From Myxococcaceae bacterium (GTDB lineage: Bacteria > Myxococcota > Myxococcia > Myxococcales > Myxococcaceae), in contig JAGSPQ010000215.1 of the NCBI GenBank assembly GCA_018262385.1, positions 1 through 6,482 of the forward strand: a stretch of 6,482 bases of DNA. The letters are read 5' to 3'. The first letter of the stretch is position 1, and every line of letters begins with the position of its first letter. The notes beneath the pieces are model-generated. The model was not told the origin of the DNA, ran no database searches, and worked only from the letters and a program-made list of their open reading frames with translations. This document shows, piece by piece, positions 1 through 6,034 of this stretch. Both the position numbers and the translations under genes were made by a program.

Positions 1-471
1 GATCGCCGAGCCGATCAGCGTGGGAATCCGGCCGATCAGCTGCTCGCGGGTCAGCGACTGGTGCGCCCACTTCCAGGCGATCGCGTCGTAGAGGGCCAGC
101 CCCACCCCGTAGAGCCACCGCGGCATCCCGTCACCCGGGAAGCTGGCGAGCGAGAAGCTGACCCGGTTCACCAGCCCCGCCCCTTCGCTGATCAGCCGCT
201 CGCGCTCGCGCACGCACTGGTGGGTCTGATGGAACTGCCCCTGCCGCAGGTAGCGCAGCCCCCCGTGAACCAGCTTGGTCGAGCGGCTCGAGGTCCCGGA
301 CGCGAAGTCCTGCGCCTCGACCAGCAGCGCCTTGTAGCCATGGCGCACCGCCTCGCCGAGGATCCCGGCGCCGGTAATGCCTCCGCCGACGACCACCAGG
401 TCCCACGGCTGGTCCAGCCGACTCCAGATCTCGTCACGAAAGCCGCGCGCCCACACCGAGCGCGGGAGCAT
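1..471 (-). CDS. glpD: FAD-dependent glycerol-3-phosphate dehydrogenase, N-terminal part (cut by window edge)
   Basis: Aerobic glycerol-3-phosphate dehydrogenase oxidises sn-glycerol 3-phosphate to dihydroxyacetone phosphate. It passes the electrons through FAD to the quinone pool at the inner face of the cytoplasmic membrane. Only the first 157 residues are visible; family members are usually about 500-560 residues. Seen directly: a Rossmann dinucleotide-binding stretch VVVGGGITGAG at residues 26-36, then the characteristic GlpD block with SGTSSRSTKLVHGGLRYL at about 58-75, and GDGMPRWLYGVGLALYD at about 113-129. The ATG at 471 is the only reasonable start, because an in-frame TGA (the stop of the methyltransferase gene) lies 33 nt upstream. 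The ribosome binding site is weak (CAGGG). The gene is in the same frame and on the same strand as the methyltransferase before it, so co-transcription is likely. Its C-terminal half lies outside the window, so intactness cannot be judged. Confidence 0.88.
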   Translation of the reverse strand, partial: MLPRSVWARGFRDEIWSRLDQPWDLVVVGGGITGAGILGEAVRHGYKALLVEAQDFASGTSSRSTKLVHGGLRYLRQGQFHQTHQCVRERERLISEGAGLVNRVSFSLASFPGDGMPRWLYGVGLALYDAIAWKWAHQSLTREQLIGRIPTLIGSAI

Positions 472-504
472 AGGCCCTGGCTCGGCGCGGCAACTGCGGG
501 AATG

Positions 505-1386
505 TCAGTTCAGCCCGGCCGGGGGAACCCGGGATCCCCCGCCGCGGGGCGGGGGCACGTGGCTGGCGGTCGAGCCGTTGGTCGCCCGCGCGGAGACGGC
601 GGCGGCCGGCTGGGCCTTGCTCCACATGAAATAGAACTGGGTCGGGGCCAGGCCGGGCAGCGCGCTGATCTTCCGGTAGAGGTCGTTGTCCTTCAGCGCC
701 TTCTCGACCCCCGGCACCATCAGCAGCTTCTCGAGCGGCAGCATCGTGCGGTGGGCGATCGCACGGGTCAGCTTGTGCACCCACTGCGGGGCGGTGAAGT
801 CGAACCGGCCCTTCGGAGGGGTGGCCTCGAACACCTCGACCAGGTCGAGGCCGTTCTCTTTGATCATCGGCTCGAAGTCGTCGCGCTTGGTGGCGTGCGA
901 GCTCTCCTGGAAGATGATCGAGGCGTTGGGCGCGAGGAACTTCTTCACGTCCCGGTAGAAGCGCTTGTGAATCACCCAGCCCGGATCCACGAGCCGGATC
1001 GCTTCGCGGTAGCTCTCTTCGGTGCCGTCCCAGTGCGGAGGGTTGCTCACCACCAGGTCCCACCGCTCGGTGGCGGGGATGTCGTCGAGGCAGTCCGACT
1101 GGTAGACGCGGACCCGGTCTTCGAGCCGGTTCTCGCGAATCGTCGTCTGCACCGCCTTCACCGCCGCCGGGTTGACGTCCGCGAGGGTGAGGCGATCGCA
1201 CAGCCCGTTGGCGAGCAGCGAGAAGCCGATGAACCCCGGCCCGGCGCAGTACTCGAACGCGTGCCCGACCCGACCGACCTTCTCGCGGATCACGCTCAGG
1301 TACTGCTGGCCGAACGTCATCCCGCCGCCGTCGAGCTCAGGCAGGTAGTTGACGGAGATCTCGTTGTATTTAACTTTGTAATACAT
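505..1386 (-). CDS. Class I SAM-dependent methyltransferase with NPPH motif (MTS-like)
   Basis: A 293-residue protein predicted to transfer a methyl group from S-adenosylmethionine. Seen directly: motif I EYCAGPGFIG at residues 45-54, an acidic motif II residue in LTLADVNP (D70), and motif IV VVSNPPHWDG at 112-121. By established knowledge, an NPP(Y/F/H) motif marks methyltransferases of exocyclic or amide nitrogens (PrmC, RsmC and TrmN6 types), so N-methylation is more likely than C- or O-methylation; the substrate is unknown. The ATG at 1386 is preferred. It has AGGGGAG 9 nt upstream and begins MYYKVKYNEI just ahead of the fold. An ATG at 1524 would add 46 proline- and lysine-rich residues and run to within 6 nt of the divergent gene. 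The last 35 residues (PAAAVSAR... PPPRGGGSRVPP) are low-complexity and are encoded by a GC hairpin tract. It is divergent from the carbamoyltransferase gene and followed by glpD. Confidence 0.85.
   Translation of the reverse strand: MYYKVKYNEISVNYLPELDGGGMTFGQQYLSVIREKVGRVGHAFEYCAGPGFIGFSLLANGLCDRLTLADVNPAAVKAVQTTIRENRLEDRVRVYQSDCLDDIPATERWDLVVSNPPHWDGTEESYREAIRLVDPGWVIHKRFYRDVKKFLAPNASIIFQESSHATKRDDFEPMIKENGLDLVEVFEATPPKGRFDFTAPQWVHKLTRAIAHRTMLPLEKLLMVPGVEKALKDNDLYRKISALPGLAPTQFYFMWSKAQPAAAVSARATNGSTASHVPPPRGGGSRVPPAGLN
521..555. repeat. Two mutually exclusive GC hairpins at the 3' end of the methyltransferase gene
   Basis: GGGGGA at 521-526 pairs with TCCCCC at 535-540 around an 8-nt loop. 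CCCCCGCC at 536-543 pairs perfectly with GGCGGGGG at 548-555 around a 4-nt GCGG loop. The C-run at 536-540 is shared, so only one stem can form at a time. No T-run follows on the minus strand, so this is not a classical intrinsic terminator. It lies just before the methyltransferase stop (505-507) and about 50-85 nt before the glpD start. A role in transcript stability, in pausing, or in setting the ratio of the two products is possible; chance in GC-rich DNA is the alternative. Confidence 0.5.
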
Positions 1387-1529
1387 CGTGGCGGGCTCCC
1401 CTTTTGGGCAAGGCGGGGGGACGTATTCGACCTTCGGCCGCGGGGTCAACTTCGGGGGTGGCCGATTTGGCTTCGTTTGCCTTGCCCGCTCTTGACCAAC
1501 TGCCGGATTTGAGGTCTTGGGCACCCCCC
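1387..1529. promoter_or_regulatory. Divergent intergenic control region between methyltransferase and carbamoyltransferase genes
   Basis: These 143 nt separate two head-to-head genes and must hold the start signals for both unless transcription begins inside a coding region. On the minus strand, a strong AGGGGAG ribosome binding site sits at about 1396-1402. A TTGACC box (complement of 1444-1449) resembles a -35 element, but the best -10 candidate at normal spacing, AATACG (complement of 1422-1427), matches only half the consensus. On the plus strand, TTGACC at 1492-1497 has no credible -10, and the only purine box before the ATG (GAGG at 1511-1514) is too far away at 15 nt. I see no clear operator palindrome. 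The region is called regulatory from its position, not from a proven site. Confidence 0.45.
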
Positions 1530-3401
1530 ATGAAGGTACTTGGATACAACGGGGGCCTCGATGGCTACCCGTCGAAGTTCGACACCGGCCACGATGCCGC
1601 TGCCGCGATTGTGGTCGATGGAAAGGTGGTCGCCGCCTGCGAGGAAGAGCGGTTCTCGCGCGAGAAGCACAGCGCGAAGTTTCCCCGCGCGGCGATCGAG
1701 TTCTGCCTGAAAGAGGCGGGGCTGAAGGACGTCAGCGAGCTCGACCTGGTCGCGTACTACTTCTCGTACCCGCAGATGTTCCACAGCGGCAAATACGACG
1801 ACAACAGCTCGGCGATGAACCTGCTCGCCCGCCCGGCGCTGTGGATCCCGAACACCGCGATGAAGCTCTACAACCGCTTCGCCGGCTACGACAACGACCG
1901 CAGCCGCCGCGCGTTCGAACGGAACATGGGGATGCGGCTGCGCGACGACCGCTTCAAGGCCGTCAACCACCACATGTGCCACGTCGCGAGCACGTTCTAC
2001 GACTCGCCCTTCGAGCGGGCGCTGTGCGTGACGCTGGACGCGGAAGGCGAGAGCGTCTCGGGGATGATGGCGGTCGCCAACGGCACCGACATCAACATCC
2101 TGCGCCAGACCTACGCGCCCAACAGCCTGGGCTACCTCTACGCCTTCACCACCCTGTTCCTCGGGTTCGACAAGCACGACGAGTACAAGGTGATGGGCCT
2201 GGCGCCCTACGGAAACCCGGCGCCCTACCGTGAGTACTTCCGCAGCATCATCAACAAGGCGCCCGACGGCAGCTTCTCGGTCAGCCCCGGGCTGATCACC
2301 TACCTGATGGCGCGCGACGGCCTGCTGGGCCGCGACAACCAGTCGATGTACCCGCCGAGCATGGTCAAGGGCCTGGGCCCGGCCCGGAAGAAGGACGAGC
2401 CGGTCACCCAGCGGCACATGGACATCGCGTCCTCGCTGCAGGAAGCGCTGGAAGACACCGTGCTCCACCTGCTGACCCAGCTGAGGAAAGAGACTGGCGA
2501 GAAGCACCTGTGCATGGCCGGCGGCGTGTCGCTCAACTGCAGCATGAACGGCAAGATCGCCCGCAGCGGGCTGTTCGAGCAGATCTGGATCCACCCGGCG
2601 GCGCACGACTCGGGCACCTCGGTCGGAGCGGCGCTCTACGGGTACCACAACCTGCTGCGGCAGCCGCGGACGGTGAACAAGAAGCCGCAGGTCTACCTCG
2701 GGCCGGGTCACCCGGACACCGCGGTCGAGAGCGCGCTGGTCGAGTTCGACTCGAAGATCAAGCACTCGCGCCCGGCGGATCTCTACGAGGAGGTCTCGTC
2801 TGCGCTCGCCAACGGCAAGGTGATCGGCTGGTACCAGGGGCGGATGGAGTGGGGCCCCCGCGCGCTCGGCAACCGCAGCATCCTCGCCGACGCCCGGCGC
2901 GACGACATGAAGGACGTCGTAAACCACGCGGTGAAGCTGCGCGTAGGGTTCCGCCCGTTCGCGCCTGCCTGCCTCGCCGAAGAGGCCGACAAGTGGTTCG
3001 ACATGACCGGCCTGCCCGACAGCCCGTACATGCTGTTCGTGATGCAGGTGAAGGACGAGAAGAAGGGGAAGATCCCCGCCGTCACCCACGTCGACGGCAG
3101 CGCCCGGGTCCAGACGGTGACCGCCGAGCAGAACCCGAAGTTCCACCAGCTGCTCACCGCCTTCTTCAAGAAGACCGGCGTGCCGGTGTTCATGAACACC
3201 AGCTTCAACGTCAAGGGCGAGCCGATCGTGAACACCCCCGCGGACGCGGTGCGGTGCTTCCTCAACACCCAGATCGACATGCTGGTGCTCAACGACGTGG
3301 TGATCGTCAAGCGGCCCGAGGTCGCCGAGGCGCTGGCGGCGTCCCGCGCGGCGGACAAGATCCACACCGGGCGGGTGGTCGACGGGCAGATCTCGCTGTA
3401 G
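1530..3401 (+). CDS. O-carbamoyltransferase, NodU/TobZ/CmcH family
   Basis: A 623-residue enzyme of the family that transfers a carbamoyl group from carbamoyl phosphate, via a carbamoyl-adenylate made with ATP, to a hydroxyl of a sugar or natural product. Seen directly: an N-terminal Kae1-like domain with GHDAAAAI (20-27) and EEERFSREKH, the metal motif NHHMCH at 146-151 (H147, H151), LDAEGE with D170, DEYKVMGLAPYG at 217-228, GGVSLNC from 331, and HDSGTSVGAA with D360. Spacing suggests that H147, D170 and D360 correspond to the TobZ metal ligands. A C-terminal YrdC-like domain follows, with GWYQGRMEWGPRALGNRS at 433-450, RPFAPA and MNTSFNVKGEP from 555. All expected motifs are intact and the length is normal for the family. 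The start at 1530 gives the family-typical MKVLGYN opening; the frame stays open to 1404, but that extension is not family-like. The ribosome binding site is poor. The acceptor is unknown; the divergent methyltransferase suggests a joint tailoring role. Confidence 0.9.
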   Translation: MKVLGYNGGLDGYPSKFDTGHDAAAAIVVDGKVVAACEEERFSREKHSAKFPRAAIEFCLKEAGLKDVSELDLVAYYFSYPQMFHSGKYDDNSSAMNLLARPALWIPNTAMKLYNRFAGYDNDRSRRAFERNMGMRLRDDRFKAVNHHMCHVASTFYDSPFERALCVTLDAEGESVSGMMAVANGTDINILRQTYAPNSLGYLYAFTTLFLGFDKHDEYKVMGLAPYGNPAPYREYFRSIINKAPDGSFSVSPGLITYLMARDGLLGRDNQSMYPPSMVKGLGPARKKDEPVTQRHMDIASSLQEALEDTVLHLLTQLRKETGEKHLCMAGGVSLNCSMNGKIARSGLFEQIWIHPAAHDSGTSVGAALYGYHNLLRQPRTVNKKPQVYLGPGHPDTAVESALVEFDSKIKHSRPADLYEEVSSALANGKVIGWYQGRMEWGPRALGNRSILADARRDDMKDVVNHAVKLRVGFRPFAPACLAEEADKWFDMTGLPDSPYMLFVMQVKDEKKGKIPAVTHVDGSARVQTVTAEQNPKFHQLLTAFFKKTGVPVFMNTSFNVKGEPIVNTPADAVRCFLNTQIDMLVLNDVVIVKRPEVAEALAASRAADKIHTGRVVDGQISL

Positions 3402-3760
3402 GCGGGGAACCGACCGGGCCACCTCGGCCTGCTGTGCGCTGCGCCAAAGTCCGCGGATGACGTTGGTGTGCTGCTCGGTGCTCGGGTGGGGCTGGCCATC
3501 GGTAGTTTGCGACGCGGGACCAAGGACCCGGCAGGTGGTGCGCAGCCACGTCTACGGGCGGGCATCGAGATGTTCGAAGTCGAAACCGCCGCGCCAGTCA
3601 GACCCATGCGCCGGCCGGTCGGGCGGACCAGGACGAAACTGAAAGCGGGTGCCACGCGCTCGTTGCTGGCGGATCGAGGGCTGGCATTGGTAGGTGGCGG
3701 CCTCGCCATCCCAAGAAGCTCAGTTGCTGGGACAGTGCGCCGCACCAGCCCGGGGATCGG

Positions 3761-3773
3761 CCCTGGCCCAGGG
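3761..3773. repeat. Compact 13-nt palindrome CCCTGG-C-CCAGGG
   Basis: Two perfect 6-bp arms (3761-3766 and 3768-3773) flank one central C. The single-base centre cannot make an RNA hairpin with all pairs formed, so, if functional, it would suit a dimeric DNA-binding protein. It lies about 33 nt before the AT-rich inverted repeat upstream of the TetR gene. In such GC-rich DNA a chance palindrome is quite possible. Confidence 0.3.
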
Positions 3774-3794
3774 GACGGCGGGGGGGGTGAGGGG
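3771..3794 (+). other. G-quadruplex-capable tract with an 8-G run
   Basis: Four G-runs fit the G3+N1-7 pattern: GGGG at 3771-3774, two GGG segments inside the G8 run at 3780-3787, and GGGG at 3791-3794, with loops of 5, 2 and 3 nt. The tract ends 12 nt before the first arm of the AT-rich inverted repeat upstream of the TetR gene. The G8 run is also a likely slippage site. The pattern is seen directly; any folding or regulatory effect is inference. Confidence 0.45.
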
Positions 3795-3805
3795 TGCGAA
3801 ATATT

Positions 3806-3836
3806 ATTCACACGACTGGACCCCGGTGATGTGAAT
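3806..3836. promoter_or_regulatory. Probable TetR-family operator/promoter: 7-bp inverted repeat ATTCACA-N17-TGTGAAT
   Basis: Perfect 7-bp arms (ATTCACA at 3806-3812, TGTGAAT at 3830-3836) lie 17 nt apart in the most AT-rich patch of the window (about 3799-3844). TTCACA at 3807-3812 matches the -35 consensus TTGACA at 5 of 6 positions. The right arm falls 17-18 nt further on, where a -10 box belongs, although GTGAAT matches TATAAT at only 3 of 6. The site is 86 nt upstream of the TetR ATG, or 41 nt upstream of the possible CTG start. TetR-family repressors commonly bind inverted repeats overlapping their own promoter, so autoregulation is a reasonable inference. The 17-nt spacer is wide for a single TetR dimer site. 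Confidence 0.45.
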
Positions 3837-3866
3837 TAAATTTAGCACCCCTCAACCCTTCCCGCC

Positions 3867-3871
3867 GGAGG
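3867..3871 (+). promoter_or_regulatory. Strong ribosome binding site GGAGG with no ATG behind it
   Basis: GGAGG stands 5 nt before a CTG at 3877. That CTG is in frame with the TetR gene and opens a reading 15 residues longer than the ATG at 3922. There is no in-frame ATG, GTG or TTG between the upstream stop (TGA at 3832-3834) and 3922, and the ATG at 3922 has no good ribosome binding site of its own. This suggests a CTG start, or internal initiation at 3922. Confidence 0.4.
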
Positions 3872-3921
3872 CAGACCTGTTCGCCCTCACTCCAGATTGG
3901 ATCTCGTACAGCGGGCGCTCG

Positions 3922-4425
3922 ATGCTCATTCAGGGCGCCTGGAATGCGGTGGTGGACGCCGACCCGCTCGACGTGTCCCTCAAGGACCTGGCGGCGACGG
4001 CGGGCGTGTCGCCGTCGCTGTTTCATCGGCACTACGCGTCTCGGAGCGCCCTCTTCGCCGAGGTCGCGGCGGCGGGGCTGGCCACGCTCCTCGTCAACCT
4101 CTCCGACGAGTCCGACCTCGAGGGCGTGGTCAGCTCGTGGATCCGGTTCGCTGATGCCCGCCCCCGTCACTACGCGCTGATGTTCTCGCCCGAGTACGCG
4201 GAGCACGACGGCGTCGGCCTGCGGAAGGACGCGCTCGCCAGATCGCTGGGCGAGCTCGCAGCGCCGCACCTGCCCCGCGCTCCAACCCGGGCCGAGATCT
4301 TCCCCCTCTACGCGATGATCCACGGAGCCGCCGCCCTGGTCGCCTCGGGCGTCCCCCGCCCACCCAACCAGGTCGTCGTCCAGGCGATCGAGGGCTACCT
4401 CGCCGGTCTCGCCCAGAGTTCCTGA
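3922..4425 (+). CDS. TetR/AcrR-family transcriptional regulator
   Basis: A 167-residue cytoplasmic DNA-binding regulator, normally a dimer released from DNA by a small ligand. Seen directly: the helix-turn-helix SLKDLAATAGVSPSLFHRHY at residues 19-38, followed by ASRSALFAEV, the standard TetR N-terminal pattern. The ligand-binding half contains FADARPRHYALMFSPEY (76-92) and AMIHGAAALVASGVP (131-145), which resemble the WHG-type TetR C-terminal domain (an FA..hP.hY.LMF block and then an HG block). The protein is short at its N terminus. Starting at CTG 3877, which follows GGAGG, would give 182 residues and a more usual lead-in to helix 1. The gene has its own AT-rich promoter/operator region. 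It is convergent with the GMC oxidase gene, with only 27 nt between the stops. Likely targets are itself and perhaps the neighbouring oxidase unit or the carbamoyltransferase gene; the ligand is unknown. Confidence 0.85.
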   Translation: MLIQGAWNAVVDADPLDVSLKDLAATAGVSPSLFHRHYASRSALFAEVAAAGLATLLVNLSDESDLEGVVSSWIRFADARPRHYALMFSPEYAEHDGVGLRKDALARSLGELAAPHLPRAPTRAEIFPLYAMIHGAAALVASGVPRPPNQVVVQAIEGYLAGLAQSS

Positions 4426-4456
4426 GAACGCCGACTTCGCCGGTGCTCGCGCTCAG
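4422..4456. terminator. Convergent gene junction with weak stem CTGAG/CTCAG
   Basis: The TetR stop (4423-4425) and the GMC oxidase stop (4453-4455) face each other. CTGAG at 4422-4426 can pair with CTCAG at 4452-4456, bracketing both stops. The intervening 25 nt pair poorly and there is no T-run on either strand. It is the only structure seen that could serve as a shared terminator, and the support is weak. Confidence 0.2.
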
Positions 4457-6027
4457 CCCCGCGACGGCAGCGGCAGCTCGGCGATGCGGGCGGCTCCCAG
4501 CCGGGCGACTGCCATGATCGTGTGCTGGGGATTGATCCCCAGGTTGGTGGGGAAGAGGCTGCTGTCGAGCACGTACAGCCCGCGCAGCCCGTGCACCTGG
4601 AAGTCGAGCCCGACCACGCTGCTCTTCGCGTCCGGCCCCATCCGCGCCGAGCCGAACAGGTGCGAGGCCATCAACCCGTAGTCCTTCGGATCGAGCGACG
4701 CCGAGTCCCACGCCTTCAGCTCGTCGGCCGAGCGCATCGTCGGCATCCCCTGCACCGAGGGCCAGATCTCCTTCGCGCCCGAGGCGAACATCATCTCGCT
4801 CAGCTTCCGCAGGCCGCGGCGGATCCGCGCCATGTCGGTGGGCGTCGGGCTGTAGGCGATCACGTCCGTGCCGAGCACCGGGTGGATTCTCCCCTCCGCC
4901 TCCGCCCGCACCACCACGCCCCAGTTGAGCGCGTGCCGGTAGTCGAGCAGGTTTCTCATCAGGTCCGGGCCCACCCCGGGCAGCCGCACCGCGAGCAGCT
5001 CGGGCGGCAGCGAGACCACCTCGGTCTTGAACCGCTCCGACTCCCCGTAGTGGGTGCTGTTGAACCCCTGGGTCGCCCCCTGGTCCATGTTGACGACCTG
5101 GTGGTACCCGGCGGTCAGGCTCGAGACGAGGTGCACCTGGAAGTGCTTGCCGACCTGGTCCGACTTCACCCCGCTGCGCTTGAGGATCCCCGGCGTCTGC
5201 ACCGCGCTCGCCGCGACGATCACTCCCCGCCGCGCGACCACCCGCAGCCTCGGCCCACCCGGAGCGAGCAGCCGCGCCTGCACCGCCGTCGCCCGCCCGT
5301 ACTCCGACTCGACCTTCAGCGCCTTGGCCGACGTGTACATCCGCGCGCCCTTGTGCAGCGACTGCGGCACGTAGGTGATGTTCATCGACAGCTTCTTGCC
5401 GGTGCGGCAGCCGGTGAGGCAGCTCGCGCTCGCGTCGCAGCCCGCGTCGTAGCGCTGGATCCGCTCGCCCCGAATGCCGAGCTTGATCGTCGCCTCGTTG
5501 AACAGCTGGTTCTGGATCCCGAGGATCGCGTCGTCCACCGGCTTGACCGACAGCGACGTCTCGAGCTCGACGTAGTGCTGCTCGAGGTCGGCGTTGGTGA
5601 TCGTCCCGTCGAGGCCGAAGTCGGTGTCCCACGCGTCGATGATCTTCTCGGGCGCGCGCCAGGCGATCGCCGAGTTGATGGTGGTGCTCCCGCCGACGCA
5701 TCGGCCCTGAATCACCGGGAACGCCGCCTTGCCGACGGTCAGCATCCCGCCCATCTCGCGAAACATCGTCTTCATCGCGCCGAGCATGTCGGCCCCGAAC
5801 TGGCGGGTCCGGATCCACGGCCCTTCCTCCAGCAGGATCACCGAGAAGCCCGCGGTGGCGAGGTGAAGGGCGGCGGTCGCTCCCGCGGCGCCGGAGCCGA
5901 TGATCACGTAGTCGGCCGCATCGGTCGCATCGCGGGTCGCGCGGGAGCCGTCGACGACGGAGCCCTCGGGCAGCATCTGCCAGTCATCGGGGAAGGTGGG
6001 CGTAGTGAACTTGCGCTGGGCGGACAT
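4453..6027 (-). CDS. GMC-family FAD oxidoreductase, long-chain alcohol oxidase-like
   Basis: A 524-residue flavoprotein predicted to oxidise an alcohol, probably a lipid or long-chain alcohol, to the aldehyde using FAD. Seen directly: the Rossmann motif GSGAAG at 44-49 followed by E67-E68-G; GRCVGGSTTINSAIAWR at 108-124 (first GMC signature region); a cysteine cluster C197-x5-C203-x3-C207 followed by RTGKK; ASAVQTPGILKRSG at 273-286 (second GMC signature region); and C-terminal HLFGSARMG (456-464) and GINPQHTIMAVA (497-508). H456 and H502 are the likely catalytic pair by analogy with glucose oxidase. The Cys cluster with GCRTG(K) resembles plant and yeast long-chain alcohol oxidases. No signal peptide is seen. 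The ATG at 6027 follows the upstream gene by 7 nt, with GAGG overlapping that gene's stop, which suggests translational coupling. Alternatives are a cholesterol-oxidase-like or other GMC dehydrogenase; the family is certain, the substrate is not. Confidence 0.88.
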   Translation of the reverse strand: MSAQRKFTTPTFPDDWQMLPEGSVVDGSRATRDATDAADYVIIGSGAAGATAALHLATAGFSVILLEEGPWIRTRQFGADMLGAMKTMFREMGGMLTVGKAAFPVIQGRCVGGSTTINSAIAWRAPEKIIDAWDTDFGLDGTITNADLEQHYVELETSLSVKPVDDAILGIQNQLFNEATIKLGIRGERIQRYDAGCDASASCLTGCRTGKKLSMNITYVPQSLHKGARMYTSAKALKVESEYGRATAVQARLLAPGGPRLRVVARRGVIVAASAVQTPGILKRSGVKSDQVGKHFQVHLVSSLTAGYHQVVNMDQGATQGFNSTHYGESERFKTEVVSLPPELLAVRLPGVGPDLMRNLLDYRHALNWGVVVRAEAEGRIHPVLGTDVIAYSPTPTDMARIRRGLRKLSEMMFASGAKEIWPSVQGMPTMRSADELKAWDSASLDPKDYGLMASHLFGSARMGPDAKSSVVGLDFQVHGLRGLYVLDSSLFPTNLGINPQHTIMAVARLGAARIAELPLPSRG

Positions 6028-6034
6028 GTTGTTT

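Larger units (their letters stand above)
3402..3800. other. Long non-coding stretch between the carbamoyltransferase gene and the TetR promoter
   Basis: No open frame here looks real. The longest plus-strand frame (3468-3839) has mixed third positions, unlike the neighbouring genes where these are almost always G or C. It is rich in R, G and P and shows no recognisable motif. Minus-strand frames are continuations of shadows of the carbamoyltransferase gene. No tRNA-like or rRNA-like sequence and no hairpin followed by a T-run was seen after the stop at 3401, so the carbamoyltransferase terminator is not evident. Small palindromes occur at 3573-3584 (TTCGA-AG-TCGAA) and 3761-3773 (CCCTGG-C-CCAGGG). 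It could be a decayed gene, a regulatory leader or an unrecognised small RNA. Confidence 0.5.

Noticed and set aside
61..1512. A 483-codon plus-strand open frame opposite glpD and the methyltransferase
   Set aside because: Both minus-strand genes show clear family motifs throughout, whereas this frame shows none and has the R/P/H/V-rich make-up of an antisense shadow.
1387..1524. A 46-residue N-terminal extension of the methyltransferase starting at ATG 1524
   Set aside because: It is proline- and lysine-rich, reads across the intergenic region, and the downstream ATG at 1386 has a good ribosome binding site.
1404..1529. An N-terminal extension of the carbamoyltransferase starting at 1404
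   Set aside because: The family begins at the MKVLGYN-type strand (1530). The extension is low-complexity, would overlap the control region of the divergent gene, and resembles no part of the family.
1446..3422. A 658-codon open frame on the minus strand covering the whole carbamoyltransferase gene
   Set aside because: It is the antisense shadow of a GC-rich gene. Its composition (very rich in V, R, H, D and L) and lack of motifs contrast with the complete carbamoyltransferase motif set on the plus strand.
3489..3693. Imperfect direct repeat GGGCTGGC(C)AT(C/T)GGTAG at 3489-3505 and 3678-3693
   Set aside because: There are only two copies, with one gap and one mismatch, and flanking sequences do not match. 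This is too weak to distinguish from chance.
3468..3839. A 123-codon plus-strand frame as a possible small gene
   Set aside because: Third positions are mixed rather than G/C-dominated, no motif is visible, there is no clear ribosome binding site, and its end reads through the G8 tract and the promoter-like inverted repeat.
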